Origin: Kluyvera ascorbata_C
GTDB lineage: Bacteria; Pseudomonadota; Gammaproteobacteria; Enterobacterales; Enterobacteriaceae
Direction: 5' to 3'
DNA: 64,000 nucleotides
NCBI RefSeq assembly: GCF_044197065.1
Contig: NZ_JBIQOI010000003.1
Span: 186,001 to 250,000, forward strand
The notes under the pieces are model-generated. The model had not been told where the DNA came from and searched no databases. It saw only the letters and a program-made list of their open reading frames with translations. Within the stretch, counting starts at the first letter, position 1; each line of letters begins with the position of its first letter. The position numbers were made by a program, and so were the translations under genes. This document shows positions 43,048 to 52,132 of this stretch, one piece after another.

Positions 43048-44499
43048 ATGGCCAAAATAAATAAAGCGATGATAGCTCGCCTCCTCGACCTGGTTGGCGG
43101 CGCGCCGAACGTAGTCCAGGCGGGTAATTGCATGACCCGTCTGCGTTTAACCTTACGCAGCGACATCCACGCCGACGTGACGGCCATCCGCCAGGTCGAA
43201 GGCGTGCTGGGCGTCGTCGTCAGCGAGGAGCAGTTCCAGATAATCCTCGGGCCGGGCAAAGCGCAAACCGCTGCCGAGCTGATGAACGAACTGCTGGAAA
43301 ACGAACCTGCCGCGCAGCAAACACCCGCCAGCGGCGAGTCACTCGCCGATATCGCCAGCGCCAAAAAACAGGAGCTGAAGGGTAAACAGACCGGCGGCGT
43401 GCAGAAGTTTCTGGCGAAGTTTGCCACCATCTTTACCCCGTTGATTCCGGGCTTTATCGCCGTCGGGCTGCTGCTGGGCTTCGCCACGCTCGCCGAGCAG
43501 CTTTTCGTGCTGGAGAACGCGCATCCCAACGCCACGCTGGTGGGCATCATCAGCTACATGAAAATCTTCAGCAAAGGGATGTTCACCTTCCTGAGCATTC
43601 TCATTGGCTATAACGCGCAGAAAGCCTTTGGCGGCTCCGGCGTCAACGGGGCCATCATCGCCGCGCTGTTTATCCTCGGCTATGACCCGAAGGCCACCGT
43701 CGGTTTCTACTCCGGCATCACCGATTTCTTCGGCCACGGCATCGACCCGCGCGGCAATATTATCGGCGTGCTGATCGCCTCGATTATTGGCGCGTGGGTC
43801 GAAAAACGGGTGCGCCGCATCATGCCCGCCAACCTGGATATGATCCTCACCTCGGCGGTGACGCTGCTGATCATGGGCGCGGTCACCTTCGTGGTGATTA
43901 TGCCTATCGGCGGCTACCTGTTTACCGGGATGTCCTGGCTGTTCCTGCACCTCAACGGCAACCCGTTCGGCTCTGCGGTGCTGGCCGGTCTGTTCCTGCT
44001 GGCGGTGATGTTCGGCGTGCATCAGGGCTTTGTGCCGGTCTATTTTGCGCTGATGGAAGCGCAAGGCTTCAACTCGCTGTTCACCATTCTGGCAATGGCC
44101 GGTGCGGGTCAGGTGGGTGCGGCGCTGGCGCTCTACGTCCGCGCGAAGCAGGATTCTCTGCTGCGTACGCAGATCAAAGGCGCCATCATTCCCGGCCTGC
44201 TCGGCGTGGGCGAGCCGCTGATTTACGGCGTCACGCTGCCGCGCATGAAGCCGTTTGTCACCGCCTGTCTCGGCGGTGCCTGCGGGGGCTTCTTTATCGG
44301 TCTGGTGGCCTGGCTCGGGCTGCCGGTTGGCCTCAACACCGTCTTTGGTCCATCTGGCCTGGTGGCACTGCCGCTGATGACCTCGCACAGCGGCATCTAC
44401 GCCGGGATGGCGGTCTACGCCGCGGGCCTGCTGGTGGCCTACTTCTTCGGCTTCCTGCTCACCTGGCTGTTTGGCAGTAAAAACGTCGATCTCAGCTAA
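43048..44499 (+). CDS. murP: PTS MurNAc-specific IIBC MurP
   Basis: A 483-residue PTS permease of the glucose superfamily, with an N-terminal IIB domain (VVQAGNCMTRLRLTLR; the phosphocysteine is the C in GNCMTRLR) joined to a IIC domain (ANLDMILTSAVTLLIMG, GVGEPLIYGVTLPRMKPF). There is no IIA domain; MurP is known to take phosphate from the glucose IIA (Crr). It imports N-acetylmuramic acid as the 6-phosphate, the substrate of MurQ encoded upstream. A strong hairpin follows its stop. Confidence 0.93.
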   Translation: MAKINKAMIARLLDLVGGAPNVVQAGNCMTRLRLTLRSDIHADVTAIRQVEGVLGVVVSEEQFQIILGPGKAQTAAELMNELLENEPAAQQTPASGESLADIASAKKQELKGKQTGGVQKFLAKFATIFTPLIPGFIAVGLLLGFATLAEQLFVLENAHPNATLVGIISYMKIFSKGMFTFLSILIGYNAQKAFGGSGVNGAIIAALFILGYDPKATVGFYSGITDFFGHGIDPRGNIIGVLIASIIGAWVEKRVRRIMPANLDMILTSAVTLLIMGAVTFVVIMPIGGYLFTGMSWLFLHLNGNPFGSAVLAGLFLLAVMFGVHQGFVPVYFALMEAQGFNSLFTILAMAGAGQVGAALALYVRAKQDSLLRTQIKGAIIPGLLGVGEPLIYGVTLPRMKPFVTACLGGACGGFFIGLVAWLGLPVGLNTVFGPSGLVALPLMTSHSGIYAGMAVYAAGLLVAYFFGFLLTWLFGSKNVDLS

Positions 44500-44504
44500 C
44501 CCTT

Positions 44505-44531
44505 TTGCCCCCGGCGCACCGCTGGGGGCAA
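44505..44531 (+). terminator. Hairpin after murP
   Basis: TTGCCCCC and GGGGGCAA form a perfect 8-bp stem around a short GC-rich loop, 5 bases after the murP stop. Confidence 0.7.
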
Positions 44532-44590
44532 GCCTCAGCCCATGCTATGATGCCCGTCAGAATAAAATCATATGACAGGGTTGAGGAAAA

Positions 44591-45493
44591 ATGGGTGCCA
44601 CCAGAAAAGGGATGCTGAACGTCTTAGTTGCAGCGATATTGTGGGGAAGTTCAGGCGTTTGTGCACAGTACATCATGGAACACAGCCAGATGCCGTCACC
44701 GTTTCTGACGATGATTCGCCTGCTCTCCGGTGGCTTTATCCTGCTGACGTTCTCCTTCCTGCACGGCGACGGCATTTTCCGCATTCTGAAAGACCGTAAA
44801 GATATTCTCAGCCTGCTGCTGTTCTCTCTTGTCGGCGCGATGACCGTTCAGCTCACCTTCCTGCTGGCGATTGAAAAATCCAACGCCGCCACCGCGACAA
44901 TTTTGCAGTTCCTGTCGCCGACCATTATCGTCGCCTGGTTCGCCATCGTGCGTAAAGCCCGCCCCGGACGCTTCGTCTTTGCCGCCATTGCCACCTCGCT
45001 TATCGGCACCTTCTTGCTGGTCACCCACGGTGACCCGACGTCGCTGTCGATTTCCGGCGCGGCGCTGTTCTGGGGTATCGCCTCAGCCTTCGCTGCGGCG
45101 TTTTACACCACCTACCCGTCCACGCTGATTGCCCGCTACGGCACGCTGCCTATCGTTGGCTGGAGCATGCTGCTCGGCGGCGCGATGCTGCTGCCGTTCT
45201 ACGCGGGAGATGGTGCCAACGTGGTGATTACCGGCAACCTGCTGCTGGCATTCTTCTACCTGGTAGTGATTGGCACCTCCCTCACCTTCAGCCTGTACCT
45301 TAAAGGGGCGCAGATGATCGGCGGCCCGAAAGCCAGCATCCTCAGCTGCGCCGAACCGCTCAGCAGCGCATTACTGTCCCTGCTGCTGTTGGGCATTAGC
45401 TTCACCCTGCCGGACTGGCTGGGCACGCTGCTGATCCTCTCCTCGGTGGTGCTGATTTCACTGGACTCACGCCGCAGAACAAAGACGGCGTAG
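44591..45493 (+). CDS. yicL: EamA-family transporter YicL
   Basis: A 300-residue drug/metabolite-type transporter with ten predicted membrane helices in two EamA halves. MLNVLVAAILWGSSGVCAQYIMEHSQM and STLIARYGTLPIVGWSMLLGGAMLLPFYA follow E. coli YicL almost throughout. Substrate unknown. In E. coli yicL lies close to selC, so it is the first backbone gene after the accessory region. GAGGA stands before the ATG. Confidence 0.9.
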   Translation: MGATRKGMLNVLVAAILWGSSGVCAQYIMEHSQMPSPFLTMIRLLSGGFILLTFSFLHGDGIFRILKDRKDILSLLLFSLVGAMTVQLTFLLAIEKSNAATATILQFLSPTIIVAWFAIVRKARPGRFVFAAIATSLIGTFLLVTHGDPTSLSISGAALFWGIASAFAAAFYTTYPSTLIARYGTLPIVGWSMLLGGAMLLPFYAGDGANVVITGNLLLAFFYLVVIGTSLTFSLYLKGAQMIGGPKASILSCAEPLSSALLSLLLLGISFTLPDWLGTLLILSSVVLISLDSRRRTKTA

Positions 45494-45502
45494 CGACGTG
45501 CT

Positions 45503-45527
45503 GCCCGATAGCATCTGGCTATCGGGC
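45503..45527. terminator. Bidirectional hairpin between yicL and the Rpn gene
   Basis: GCCCGATAGC and GCTATCGGGC form a perfect 10-bp stem with a 5-base loop between two convergent genes. Confidence 0.7.
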
Positions 45528-45533
45528 CTGATG

Positions 45534-46451
45534 TTAATGGCGCAGTGATGCCAGTTCGTCAGCCGAAAGCCCGGTGATTAGCTGAACCAGGGCGATATCT
45601 ATACCGTTTTCCAGCATGGTCCGGGCAATGCGCTGGGCTTCCTGCTGAATGCCCTGTTGCAACCCCTGCTGAACCCCCATTTGTAATCCCGCCAGATGCC
45701 CCTCTTCCCGCAGCCTCTCCGCAATCGTCATCATCTTCTCCTTCTGTTCGGGTAAACGCGCGACCGCAGCCTGGAGAAATTCATGAAAGCGCACCGCATC
45801 TCCTGACCGCAGCAAATAATTAAACAGCGCTTCCATCTGGCTGTCATTAGCACATCCAGTAACGAGCAACAGGGCTAGCCTGTCAACCAGCCCCAGCAGA
45901 TCGCGCTGACGAATATGCTTTTGTACCAGCTCCAGCAGCGCGATTCGTCGGTGATGCATAATCTCGTCGTCTGGCACGACCGTGATATCCACCAACGGGA
46001 ACGCGTCGGCGTACAGCGCACGAGCCGCTACCGGATTCGCGAACTCGTCCAGCCAGCACAACGAAAAGGGATAGGGACTTTGCATCCCGTGATAAAAGAG
46101 CATAGGGATCACCAGCGGTAGCGTCGGGTGACCTGCATCCAGATGACGCTGCATCGCCGACAGCGCGTAGCGCAACAGGCGAAATGCCATATGTGCGTCT
46201 GGCGAGCTTTGGTGTTCAATCACCACGTAGATATAGCCTTCACCTTCCGTGGTCTGTAACGACCACAACACATCGGAATAATAGGCACGAAGGCTCGGCT
46301 CAATAAAACTGCCGGATGCCAGCGTTAGCGTTTGCAGGTCGCACAGAGACCTTAGCGCCTCCGGCAGATGAATAGTCAGAAAATCCCGCGCCGTTTCCGG
46401 GTGGCATAAAAACTGTTTGAAGACCGCATCGTGCGGCGTAGAAGTCGTCAT
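45534..46451 (-). CDS. Rpn-family recombination-promoting nuclease / putative transposase
   Basis: A 305-residue PD-(D/E)XK-type protein of the RpnA-E / YhgA group. TPHDAVFKQFLCHPETARDFLTIHLP is the family start, and SLQTTEGEGYIYVVIEHQSSPD carries the nuclease core (E and QxS type). The C-terminal third is a helix with a tandem Gln-Gly stretch (GVQQGLQQGIQQ). E. coli RpnA promotes recA-independent recombination and has DNase activity. It is convergent with yicL and stands alone. Copy number elsewhere cannot be judged here. Confidence 0.82.
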   Translation of the reverse strand: MTTSTPHDAVFKQFLCHPETARDFLTIHLPEALRSLCDLQTLTLASGSFIEPSLRAYYSDVLWSLQTTEGEGYIYVVIEHQSSPDAHMAFRLLRYALSAMQRHLDAGHPTLPLVIPMLFYHGMQSPYPFSLCWLDEFANPVAARALYADAFPLVDITVVPDDEIMHHRRIALLELVQKHIRQRDLLGLVDRLALLLVTGCANDSQMEALFNYLLRSGDAVRFHEFLQAAVARLPEQKEKMMTIAERLREEGHLAGLQMGVQQGLQQGIQQEAQRIARTMLENGIDIALVQLITGLSADELASLRH

Positions 46452-46659
46452 GATGTTCCATCATCCAGAGAACTGATAGCGGGACTCTACGCGCAGAGCA
46501 GCGTAAAAGCAGGCCTGATTTACCGCTTTTACGAGCCGCGACGAAAGGTGTTAATGTGCCAGTGCAACGCTATCATTTGGCGGGAAACCGCTACGCAGAA
46601 TGATGTTCCGGGGAATACGTCTATAGTTACCTAAGCGCATTAACATAAGGATATCCGCA

Positions 46660-46953
46660 ATGAAGAAAGTCAGTATCGTCGTGTCGCTTGCCGCCTCCCT
46701 GCTGTTGCCCGCTGTCGCGCTGGCCGCACCGCTGGAGGGGCTGAAGTTTGAGCAGCAAAAACAGCAGGTGGTAAAAGACGTGAAGCAGAATTGCCCGGCA
46801 AGCAGTGGGTTAAGTGATTCCACGTTTGCCAACCGCGTACTGGAGTCAAAAGACAACAAAATCGCGGTGCAGAGCGCCACCCGGGCGCTGGATAAGAACG
46901 ATCGTTCTGCCTATGAAAAGGCGATTAAAAGCATTCAGTGCCCCACCAAATAA
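46660..46953 (+). CDS. yicS: Small secreted protein, YicS-like
   Basis: A 97-residue protein with a signal peptide (VVSLAASLLLPAVALA) and a charged mature part with two Cys (KQNCPAS, IQCPTK) that could form a disulfide. E. coli YicS has the same length, place and Cys arrangement (a QDLRKIC-like helix and C-terminal ECP), but sequence identity is low. Its function is unknown. A mild ribosome-binding site (AAGGATATCCGC) precedes the ATG. Confidence 0.6.
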   Translation: MKKVSIVVSLAASLLLPAVALAAPLEGLKFEQQKQQVVKDVKQNCPASSGLSDSTFANRVLESKDNKIAVQSATRALDKNDRSAYEKAIKSIQCPTK

Positions 46954-46968
46954 CATTCAGTAATCGTT

Positions 46969-46998
46969 GGCCGGATAAGCTAAAACGGCTATCCGGCA
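46969..46998. repeat. Short REP-like element
   Basis: GGCCGGATAAGC and GGCTATCCGGC face each other after the yicS-like gene, before the convergent LacI gene. Confidence 0.6.
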
Positions 46999-47029
46999 AC
47001 GTGCCGCACAACGCCTGATGGCGACATCA

Positions 47030-47980
47030 TTAGCGTTTATGCATCTCCGGAATAATCAAATCACCACGAAATGCGTTATTTCCCGGCATCTGTGTTTTCT
47101 CTTCCAGCCAGTGCACAATGCGCGCGGCAATGGCGTCCATCGAGTATTCGATAGCCGGAATGGTCGGAATGCCCGGCAGATGCAGCGTCCCCGCAAGGCT
47201 AAAGACCATCACATCTTCCGGCACCCGTTTGTTGAACGCCAGGAGTTGCGGGATCACCCGCTGCGCTTCCTGTTCATCGGCCACCAGCAGCGCATTGAAG
47301 TTGACGGTGCTGGCATTGTTTAGCAGTTCCTGCAACGCCACGGTCGAAGAGTTGCTGTCCATGAACACCAGGTTGCGATTAAACGGCAGAAAGTTTTTCT
47401 CCAGCCCCTGCTTATAGCCCAGCAGCACGTCGTCGGCAAAACCGCTGCCCAACGGCTGAATCAGCGCAATCTGGCGGCGGCCCTGGCTTGCGAGATAGTT
47501 GCAGGCGGTTTCCGCGGCAAAGACGTGATCGAACTGGATGCTGTTGGTGTTTTCCGCTTCAGGGCAGTCAATCAGCACCACATTGTCGCTATCGACTTCC
47601 AGCGGAAAACGCGCCCCGATCACCAGCACGTCATCGCACAGCCCGCTGGTCAATTCATCGAGTGCCGACATCACGCCGGTTCGCGTATTGGCAAAACGCA
47701 GCAGCAGGTGTTTCTGATGCTGGCTAAATTGCTTTTCCAGCGCGTAGAGATAGCCGGTGGTCTGGTTAATATTCTCCATCGCACAAATGACGCCAATGCA
47801 GCCGGTGGACTGACTCAGCAGCGATTGGGCAATCACGTTGGGCCGATAATTAAGCTCATCAACCGCACGTAAAACCGCAAGCCGGCTAGCCTCCTTTACT
47901 CCTCGTGAACCGCTCAACACACGCGAAACTGTGGCCTTAGACACTCCGGCCAGACGTGATACATCGTTGATTGTAGACAT
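47030..47980 (-). CDS. LacI-family regulator of the second PTS locus
   Basis: A 316-residue repressor from the second of two tandem ATGs (47980), behind GGGGAG. The helix-turn-helix STINDVSRLAGVSKATVSRVL and hinge DELNYRPNVIAQSLL resemble the regulator at 21631. It is divergent from the IIB-IIC-IIA-porin genes with 296 bases between. A perfect 12-bp palindrome (GAAACCGGTTTC) and an imperfect one (48080-48097) lie there. It is probably a repressor of that operon and itself. Confidence 0.87.
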   Translation of the reverse strand: MSTINDVSRLAGVSKATVSRVLSGSRGVKEASRLAVLRAVDELNYRPNVIAQSLLSQSTGCIGVICAMENINQTTGYLYALEKQFSQHQKHLLLRFANTRTGVMSALDELTSGLCDDVLVIGARFPLEVDSDNVVLIDCPEAENTNSIQFDHVFAAETACNYLASQGRRQIALIQPLGSGFADDVLLGYKQGLEKNFLPFNRNLVFMDSNSSTVALQELLNNASTVNFNALLVADEQEAQRVIPQLLAFNKRVPEDVMVFSLAGTLHLPGIPTIPAIEYSMDAIAARIVHWLEEKTQMPGNNAFRGDLIIPEMHKR

Positions 47981-48079
47981 CATTCTCCCCTGAAAAGGCA
48001 CACGGCTTGCCTTGTAAATCCTCGGTACAGCAACGGCTCAAATTATAGCTGTCGGTAGTATATCCGTTTCCTTTTTTTC

Positions 48080-48097
48080 ATGGAAACCGATTATCCA
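48080..48097. promoter_or_regulatory. Imperfect second operator candidate
   Basis: TGGAAACCGATTATCCA shares the GAAACC half site with the perfect palindrome at 48209 but its other half is degenerate. Two sites spaced by about 130 bases could allow looping between the divergent genes. Confidence 0.4.
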
Positions 48098-48208
48098 TTT
48101 GATGTCCATTTAGTCTCAAAACGACAATTTTTTGTGAGCCAGGACGAAATAATTAGTCTCATAAGCATGAGAAATTGATGAATATCACAGTTCTAAGTTT
48201 TATGAATA

Positions 48209-48220
48209 GAAACCGGTTTC
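48209..48220. promoter_or_regulatory. LacI-type operator of the second PTS locus
   Basis: The perfect 12-bp palindrome GAAACCGGTTTC lies 57 bases before the IIB gene. It differs from the operators of the first locus (GGAAAGCGCTTTCC), which fits two separate regulators. Confidence 0.75.
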
Positions 48221-48276
48221 AGTTTCATATCAAATCACAATCGCAACAACTTTTTACATTTAGAGGATGGTCATAG

Positions 48277-48591
48277 ATGTACAAAATTATGCTCTGCTGC
48301 TCCGCCGGAATGTCGACCAGTATGCTGGTCAGAAAAATGGTGGAAGCCGCGAAAGAACGGGACTTGCCGGTGAAAATTGATGCCTATGGCGTGTCCGAAT
48401 TTGACATCCAGTACCCGCAATATCAGGTGGTGTTACTGGGTCCGCAGGTGAAGTACATGTTAAAAAGTTTGTCAGAAAAGGCCGCCACCCAAAATATTCC
48501 CGTCCAGGCAATTGATACCATGGACTACGGAATGCAACGGGGTGACAAAGTACTCGATTACGCTCTGTCGCTGATTTCCGCAGCGCACTAA
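48277..48591 (+). CDS. PTS lactose/cellobiose-family IIB (second locus)
   Basis: A 104-residue IIB, paralogous to 24354-24668: MLCCSAGMSTSMLVRKM with the phosphocysteine, VVLLGPQVKYM and MDYGMQRG. It leads the second operon, 12 bases before IIC. It passes phosphate from IIA to the sugar during import. Confidence 0.92.
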   Translation: MYKIMLCCSAGMSTSMLVRKMVEAAKERDLPVKIDAYGVSEFDIQYPQYQVVLLGPQVKYMLKSLSEKAATQNIPVQAIDTMDYGMQRGDKVLDYALSLISAAH

Positions 48592-48603
48592 AAGGGTTTC
48601 CAA

Positions 48604-49926
48604 ATGAGTTCTCTTTATCAATCTATGGTTGCCGTTATTGAGCAATCCATTACCCCGCTGGCTGGCCGTCTCGGACAGCAAAAATATGTCATCGCCATTC
48701 GCGATGGTTTTACCGCCGCGCTGCCGTTTATGATAATCGGCTCGTTCATGCTGGTGTTTATTTTCCCGCCGTTCTCACCGGATACGACCAACGGTTTTGC
48801 CCGCGGCTGGCTCGATTTCTCCGCTCACTATCGCGATCAGCTGATGCTGCCGTTTAACCTCAGCATGGGCGTGATGACCTTCTTTATCTCCGTCGGTATC
48901 GGGGCAAGCCTCGGTCGTCAGTTTAACCTCGACCCGGTGATGTCCGGCCTGCTGGCGTTTATGGCCTTCCTGCTGGTTGCCGCGCCGTACGCAGACGGCA
49001 AGATTTCCACCCAGTATCTGTCTGGTCAGGGGATTTTCACTGCGCTGATTACCGCGATTTACTCCACTCGCGTGTACGCCTGGCTTAAGCAGAACAACGT
49101 CACCATTCGTTTGCCGAAAGAAGTCCCGACCGGCGTGGCGCGTTCCTTTGAGATCCTGATTCCGGTTCTGGTGGTGATTGGTACGCTGCACCCGCTGAAC
49201 CTGTTCATTGAAGCGCAGACCGGTATGATTCTGCCGCAGGCAATTATGCACGTACTGGCACCGCTGGTTTCTGCTTCTGACTCCCTGCCTGCAATTCTGC
49301 TGTCAGTACTGATGTGCCAGATTTTCTGGTTCGCCGGGATCCACGGCTCGCTGATTGTCACCGGGATCATGAACCCATTCTGGATGGCGAACCTCTCCGC
49401 CAACCAGGCCGCGCTGGCGGCGGGTACCGTTCTGCCGCATGTCTACCTGCAAGGTTTCTGGGATCACTACCTGCTGATTGGCGGCGTAGGCTGTACCTTA
49501 CCGCTGGCGTTCCTGCTGCTGCGTAGCCGTGTCGCGCACCTGCGTACCATCGGTAAAATGGGCGTCGTCCCAAGCTTCTTTAATATCAACGAACCGATTC
49601 TGTTCGGCGCGCCGATTATTATGAACCCGATGATGTTTATTCCGTTTGTCTGCATTCCAATGGTTAACGCCGTTCTCGCCTATACCGCTACCCGTCTCGG
49701 CTGGTTGGCACAGGTGGTTTCGCTGACGCCGTGGACCACGCCTGCGCCTATCGGTGCTTCCTGGGCGGCAAACTGGGCGTTAAGTCCGGTAGTGATGTGC
49801 GTTATCTGTATGCTGATCTCTGCGGCCATGTATTTACCATTCCTGCGCGCCTACGAGCGTTCATTAATGAAGACTGAAGAGCAGAAATTAAAAGCAGCAT
49901 CGCCATTAGCGGAAACCGTTAGTTAA
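48604..49926 (+). CDS. PTS lactose/cellobiose-family IIC (second locus)
   Basis: A 440-residue IIC permease very close to the product at 23018-24343 (SSLYQSMVAVIEQSITPLAGRLGQQKYV; FAGIHGSLIVTGIMNPFWMANL; NINEPILFGAPIIMNPMMFIP). The substrate should be a beta-linked disaccharide or oligosaccharide. It is followed by IIA after 83 bases and a porin. Confidence 0.9.
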   Translation: MSSLYQSMVAVIEQSITPLAGRLGQQKYVIAIRDGFTAALPFMIIGSFMLVFIFPPFSPDTTNGFARGWLDFSAHYRDQLMLPFNLSMGVMTFFISVGIGASLGRQFNLDPVMSGLLAFMAFLLVAAPYADGKISTQYLSGQGIFTALITAIYSTRVYAWLKQNNVTIRLPKEVPTGVARSFEILIPVLVVIGTLHPLNLFIEAQTGMILPQAIMHVLAPLVSASDSLPAILLSVLMCQIFWFAGIHGSLIVTGIMNPFWMANLSANQAALAAGTVLPHVYLQGFWDHYLLIGGVGCTLPLAFLLLRSRVAHLRTIGKMGVVPSFFNINEPILFGAPIIMNPMMFIPFVCIPMVNAVLAYTATRLGWLAQVVSLTPWTTPAPIGASWAANWALSPVVMCVICMLISAAMYLPFLRAYERSLMKTEEQKLKAASPLAETVS

Positions 49927-50009
49927 ATAAAATTAATTTAACATTAAGCACTAATATATTATTTCCGCCCTGTTCTTATGATGACTTTAAATAGTTAGGG
50001 GATCTTATT

Positions 50010-50312
50010 ATGGTTAGGTTAGAGGACGCGGTAATGGAAATAATCATTAACGCAGGCCAGTCCAGGTCGCTCTGTTTTGAAGCGCTGCACGCCGCGCGTC
50101 AGGGCGAAATGGAGGAAGCCAGAAATCTCCTGCGGGAAGCCGACGGCTACGCCCGTCAGGCGCACCATATGCAAACAAAGCTTATCGAGCAGGATGCAGG
50201 TGAAGCGCGGCAGCCCATGACCTTAATCATGGTTCACGCGCAGGATCACTTAATGAATTCATTACTTGCTCGTGAACTTTCGGAAGAAATTATTCATCTG
50301 TATCAACGTTAA
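50010..50312 (+). CDS. PTS lactose/cellobiose-family IIA (second locus)
   Basis: A 100-residue IIA with INAGQSRSLCFEAL and the active-site His in IMVHAQDHLMNSLL. It is a close paralogue of 22690-22995. A TTAGGGGAT-type ribosome-binding site lies before the ATG. It belongs to the IIB-IIC-IIA-porin block. Confidence 0.9.
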   Translation: MVRLEDAVMEIIINAGQSRSLCFEALHAARQGEMEEARNLLREADGYARQAHHMQTKLIEQDAGEARQPMTLIMVHAQDHLMNSLLARELSEEIIHLYQR

Positions 50313-50474
50313 TATTTAATTTAATTTAACTACGGAGACGTTAATCACGCTAATGATTTAATTGTACCCTACGCGATAAAATATAAAATCAGCTTGTTCT
50401 GGTGGCGATAGCGAATATCCACCTGAACGGGATGGTTATTGTCTGAAAATATAATTAATTAATTTGAGATAACC

Positions 50475-51863
50475 ATGAAAACTGTAAAAAAACTTCCTTT
50501 AGCTATCGCGGTTATTGCCGCACTTTGCCCGCTTTCCTCTGTAATGGCACAAGAGTTTACTCAGGAACAAATCGACGCCATTGTGGCCAAGGCCGTCGAT
50601 AAAGCCCTGGCTGACCGCCAGGCCAAAATGGATGCCGCCCAGGCTAAAAAGGTGGATCTGGAAACTAACCCACAAAGCGCCGCACAGACCCCAGACATGG
50701 CGGTGCCGTTTGGTCTGAAGTTCAGCGGCTACGCGCGCTACGGCGCACACTTCCAGGCTGGCGATCAGAAATACGTCGGCGTGGACGGCTCCTATAACGG
50801 TGCCTCGGCGATCGGTCGTCTGGGTAACGAAGGCAACGGCGGTGAATTCCAGTTAACCAAAGCCTTTAAGAGCAGCAAAGGCGCTATCTGGGATATCAAC
50901 GTCATGTTCGACCACTGGAGTGACGAAGTTAACCTGAAAAAAGCCTACGTTGGCGTGACCAACGTGCTGGAATCTAACCCTAACGCCTATATCTGGGCGG
51001 GCCGCGACTTCCACCAGCGTCCACAACAGGGTATCAACGACTACTTCTGGATGAACCACGACGGCCAGGGCGCAGGGGTGAAAAACTTCGACGTTGGCGG
51101 CGTGCAGTTCGACGTCGCTACCGTGTCGCAGGTGAAATCCTGTAGCCCGGAAGTGATGGCCGATGAGTCCAACCCATCTCGCATCACCTGTACCGGTAGC
51201 TCAGATACCGGTGACGACGGCCACTACGCGCTGACCACCAAAACCCACAACATCAAAGCGGGCCCGATTGACGTTGAGGTCTACGCTAACTACGGCTTCG
51301 ACTCCAAAGCGGTGGATAACGATCAGCAGCTGGATGCCTGGCAGGGCGGCCTGCTGTTAAGCCACACCAACAGCGATGACAGCGGCGTGAACAAGGTTAT
51401 CCTGCGCTACTCCGATAACTCGGATAACAGCGTATTCAACAAAACCGACGGGCTGACCGCTATCTACGCCAGCTTCGAAGGTAACTATAAATTTACCCAG
51501 CAGGCGCAGGTGGAATACCTGTTGGCCTTCCACGATTACGACAACAGCAAAGACAACACCGACAATCGTAAAAACTACGGTGCTATCGTGCGTCCAATGT
51601 ACTTCTGGAACGACGTGCACTCCACCTGGCTGGAAGCGGGCTACCAGCGCGTAGATTACGATCAGGGCGGTGATAACCACGGCTGGAAGCTGACGCTGTC
51701 GCAGAACATCGCGATTGGTATGGGGCCGGAATTCCGCCCAATGCTGCGCTTCTACGTGACCGGTGGTCAGGTTGATAACAAGCGTACGGCGAAGGTGAAC
51801 GGAACGCAGGACGAGCAGCTGGATTCGCTGAATTTCGGCGGAATGTTTGAAGCCTGGTTCTAA
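50475..51863 (+). CDS. LamB/ScrY-type carbohydrate porin (second locus)
   Basis: A 462-residue outer-membrane porin with signal peptide (LPLAIAVIAALCPLSSVMA). The mature N-terminus has a short coiled-coil-like stretch (FTQEQIDAIVAKAVDKALADRQAKMDAAQ), a feature of ScrY and BglH but not LamB or the porin at 26351. The barrel follows (VPFGLKFSGYARYGAHF ... INDYFWMNHDGQGAG) and ends in the usual terminal Phe. It has two Cys in one loop (SCSPEVM ... RITCTG). It should admit larger oligosaccharides for the PTS encoded just upstream. Confidence 0.88.
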   Translation: MKTVKKLPLAIAVIAALCPLSSVMAQEFTQEQIDAIVAKAVDKALADRQAKMDAAQAKKVDLETNPQSAAQTPDMAVPFGLKFSGYARYGAHFQAGDQKYVGVDGSYNGASAIGRLGNEGNGGEFQLTKAFKSSKGAIWDINVMFDHWSDEVNLKKAYVGVTNVLESNPNAYIWAGRDFHQRPQQGINDYFWMNHDGQGAGVKNFDVGGVQFDVATVSQVKSCSPEVMADESNPSRITCTGSSDTGDDGHYALTTKTHNIKAGPIDVEVYANYGFDSKAVDNDQQLDAWQGGLLLSHTNSDDSGVNKVILRYSDNSDNSVFNKTDGLTAIYASFEGNYKFTQQAQVEYLLAFHDYDNSKDNTDNRKNYGAIVRPMYFWNDVHSTWLEAGYQRVDYDQGGDNHGWKLTLSQNIAIGMGPEFRPMLRFYVTGGQVDNKRTAKVNGTQDEQLDSLNFGGMFEAWF

Positions 51864-51876
51864 GCTAGCGTGATAA

Positions 51877-52129
51877 ACCCTCTCTCCCCTTTTACGGGGA
51901 GGGTTGGGGTGAGGGTTTGACTTTCGAGCCAACATACGCCCCTCACTCTCACCTTCTCTCTAAAGGGGGAGAGGGGACCTTTTTTGGTTATGTGCCCTCT
52001 ATTCCCCTCACCCTAACCCTCTCCCCAAAGGGGCGAGGGGACCGTGTTGTGCAGAATTTTTCTGCCGAGCTAACCAGCGGCACCGATGTGCTCCCTCTCC
52101 CTTTTTAAGGGAGAGGGCTGGGGTGAGGG
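51877..52129. repeat. Cluster of four palindromic units (CCCTCACCC family)
   Basis: About four units in alternating orientation fill the whole gap between the convergent porin and phnV genes. It is the longest run of this family in the window. Confidence 0.75.
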
Positions 52130-52132
52130 TTT

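Noticed and set aside
46895..46908. AGAACGATCGTTCT, identical to the core of the eef operator
   Set aside because: It lies inside the yicS-like coding region far from the eef genes; probably chance.
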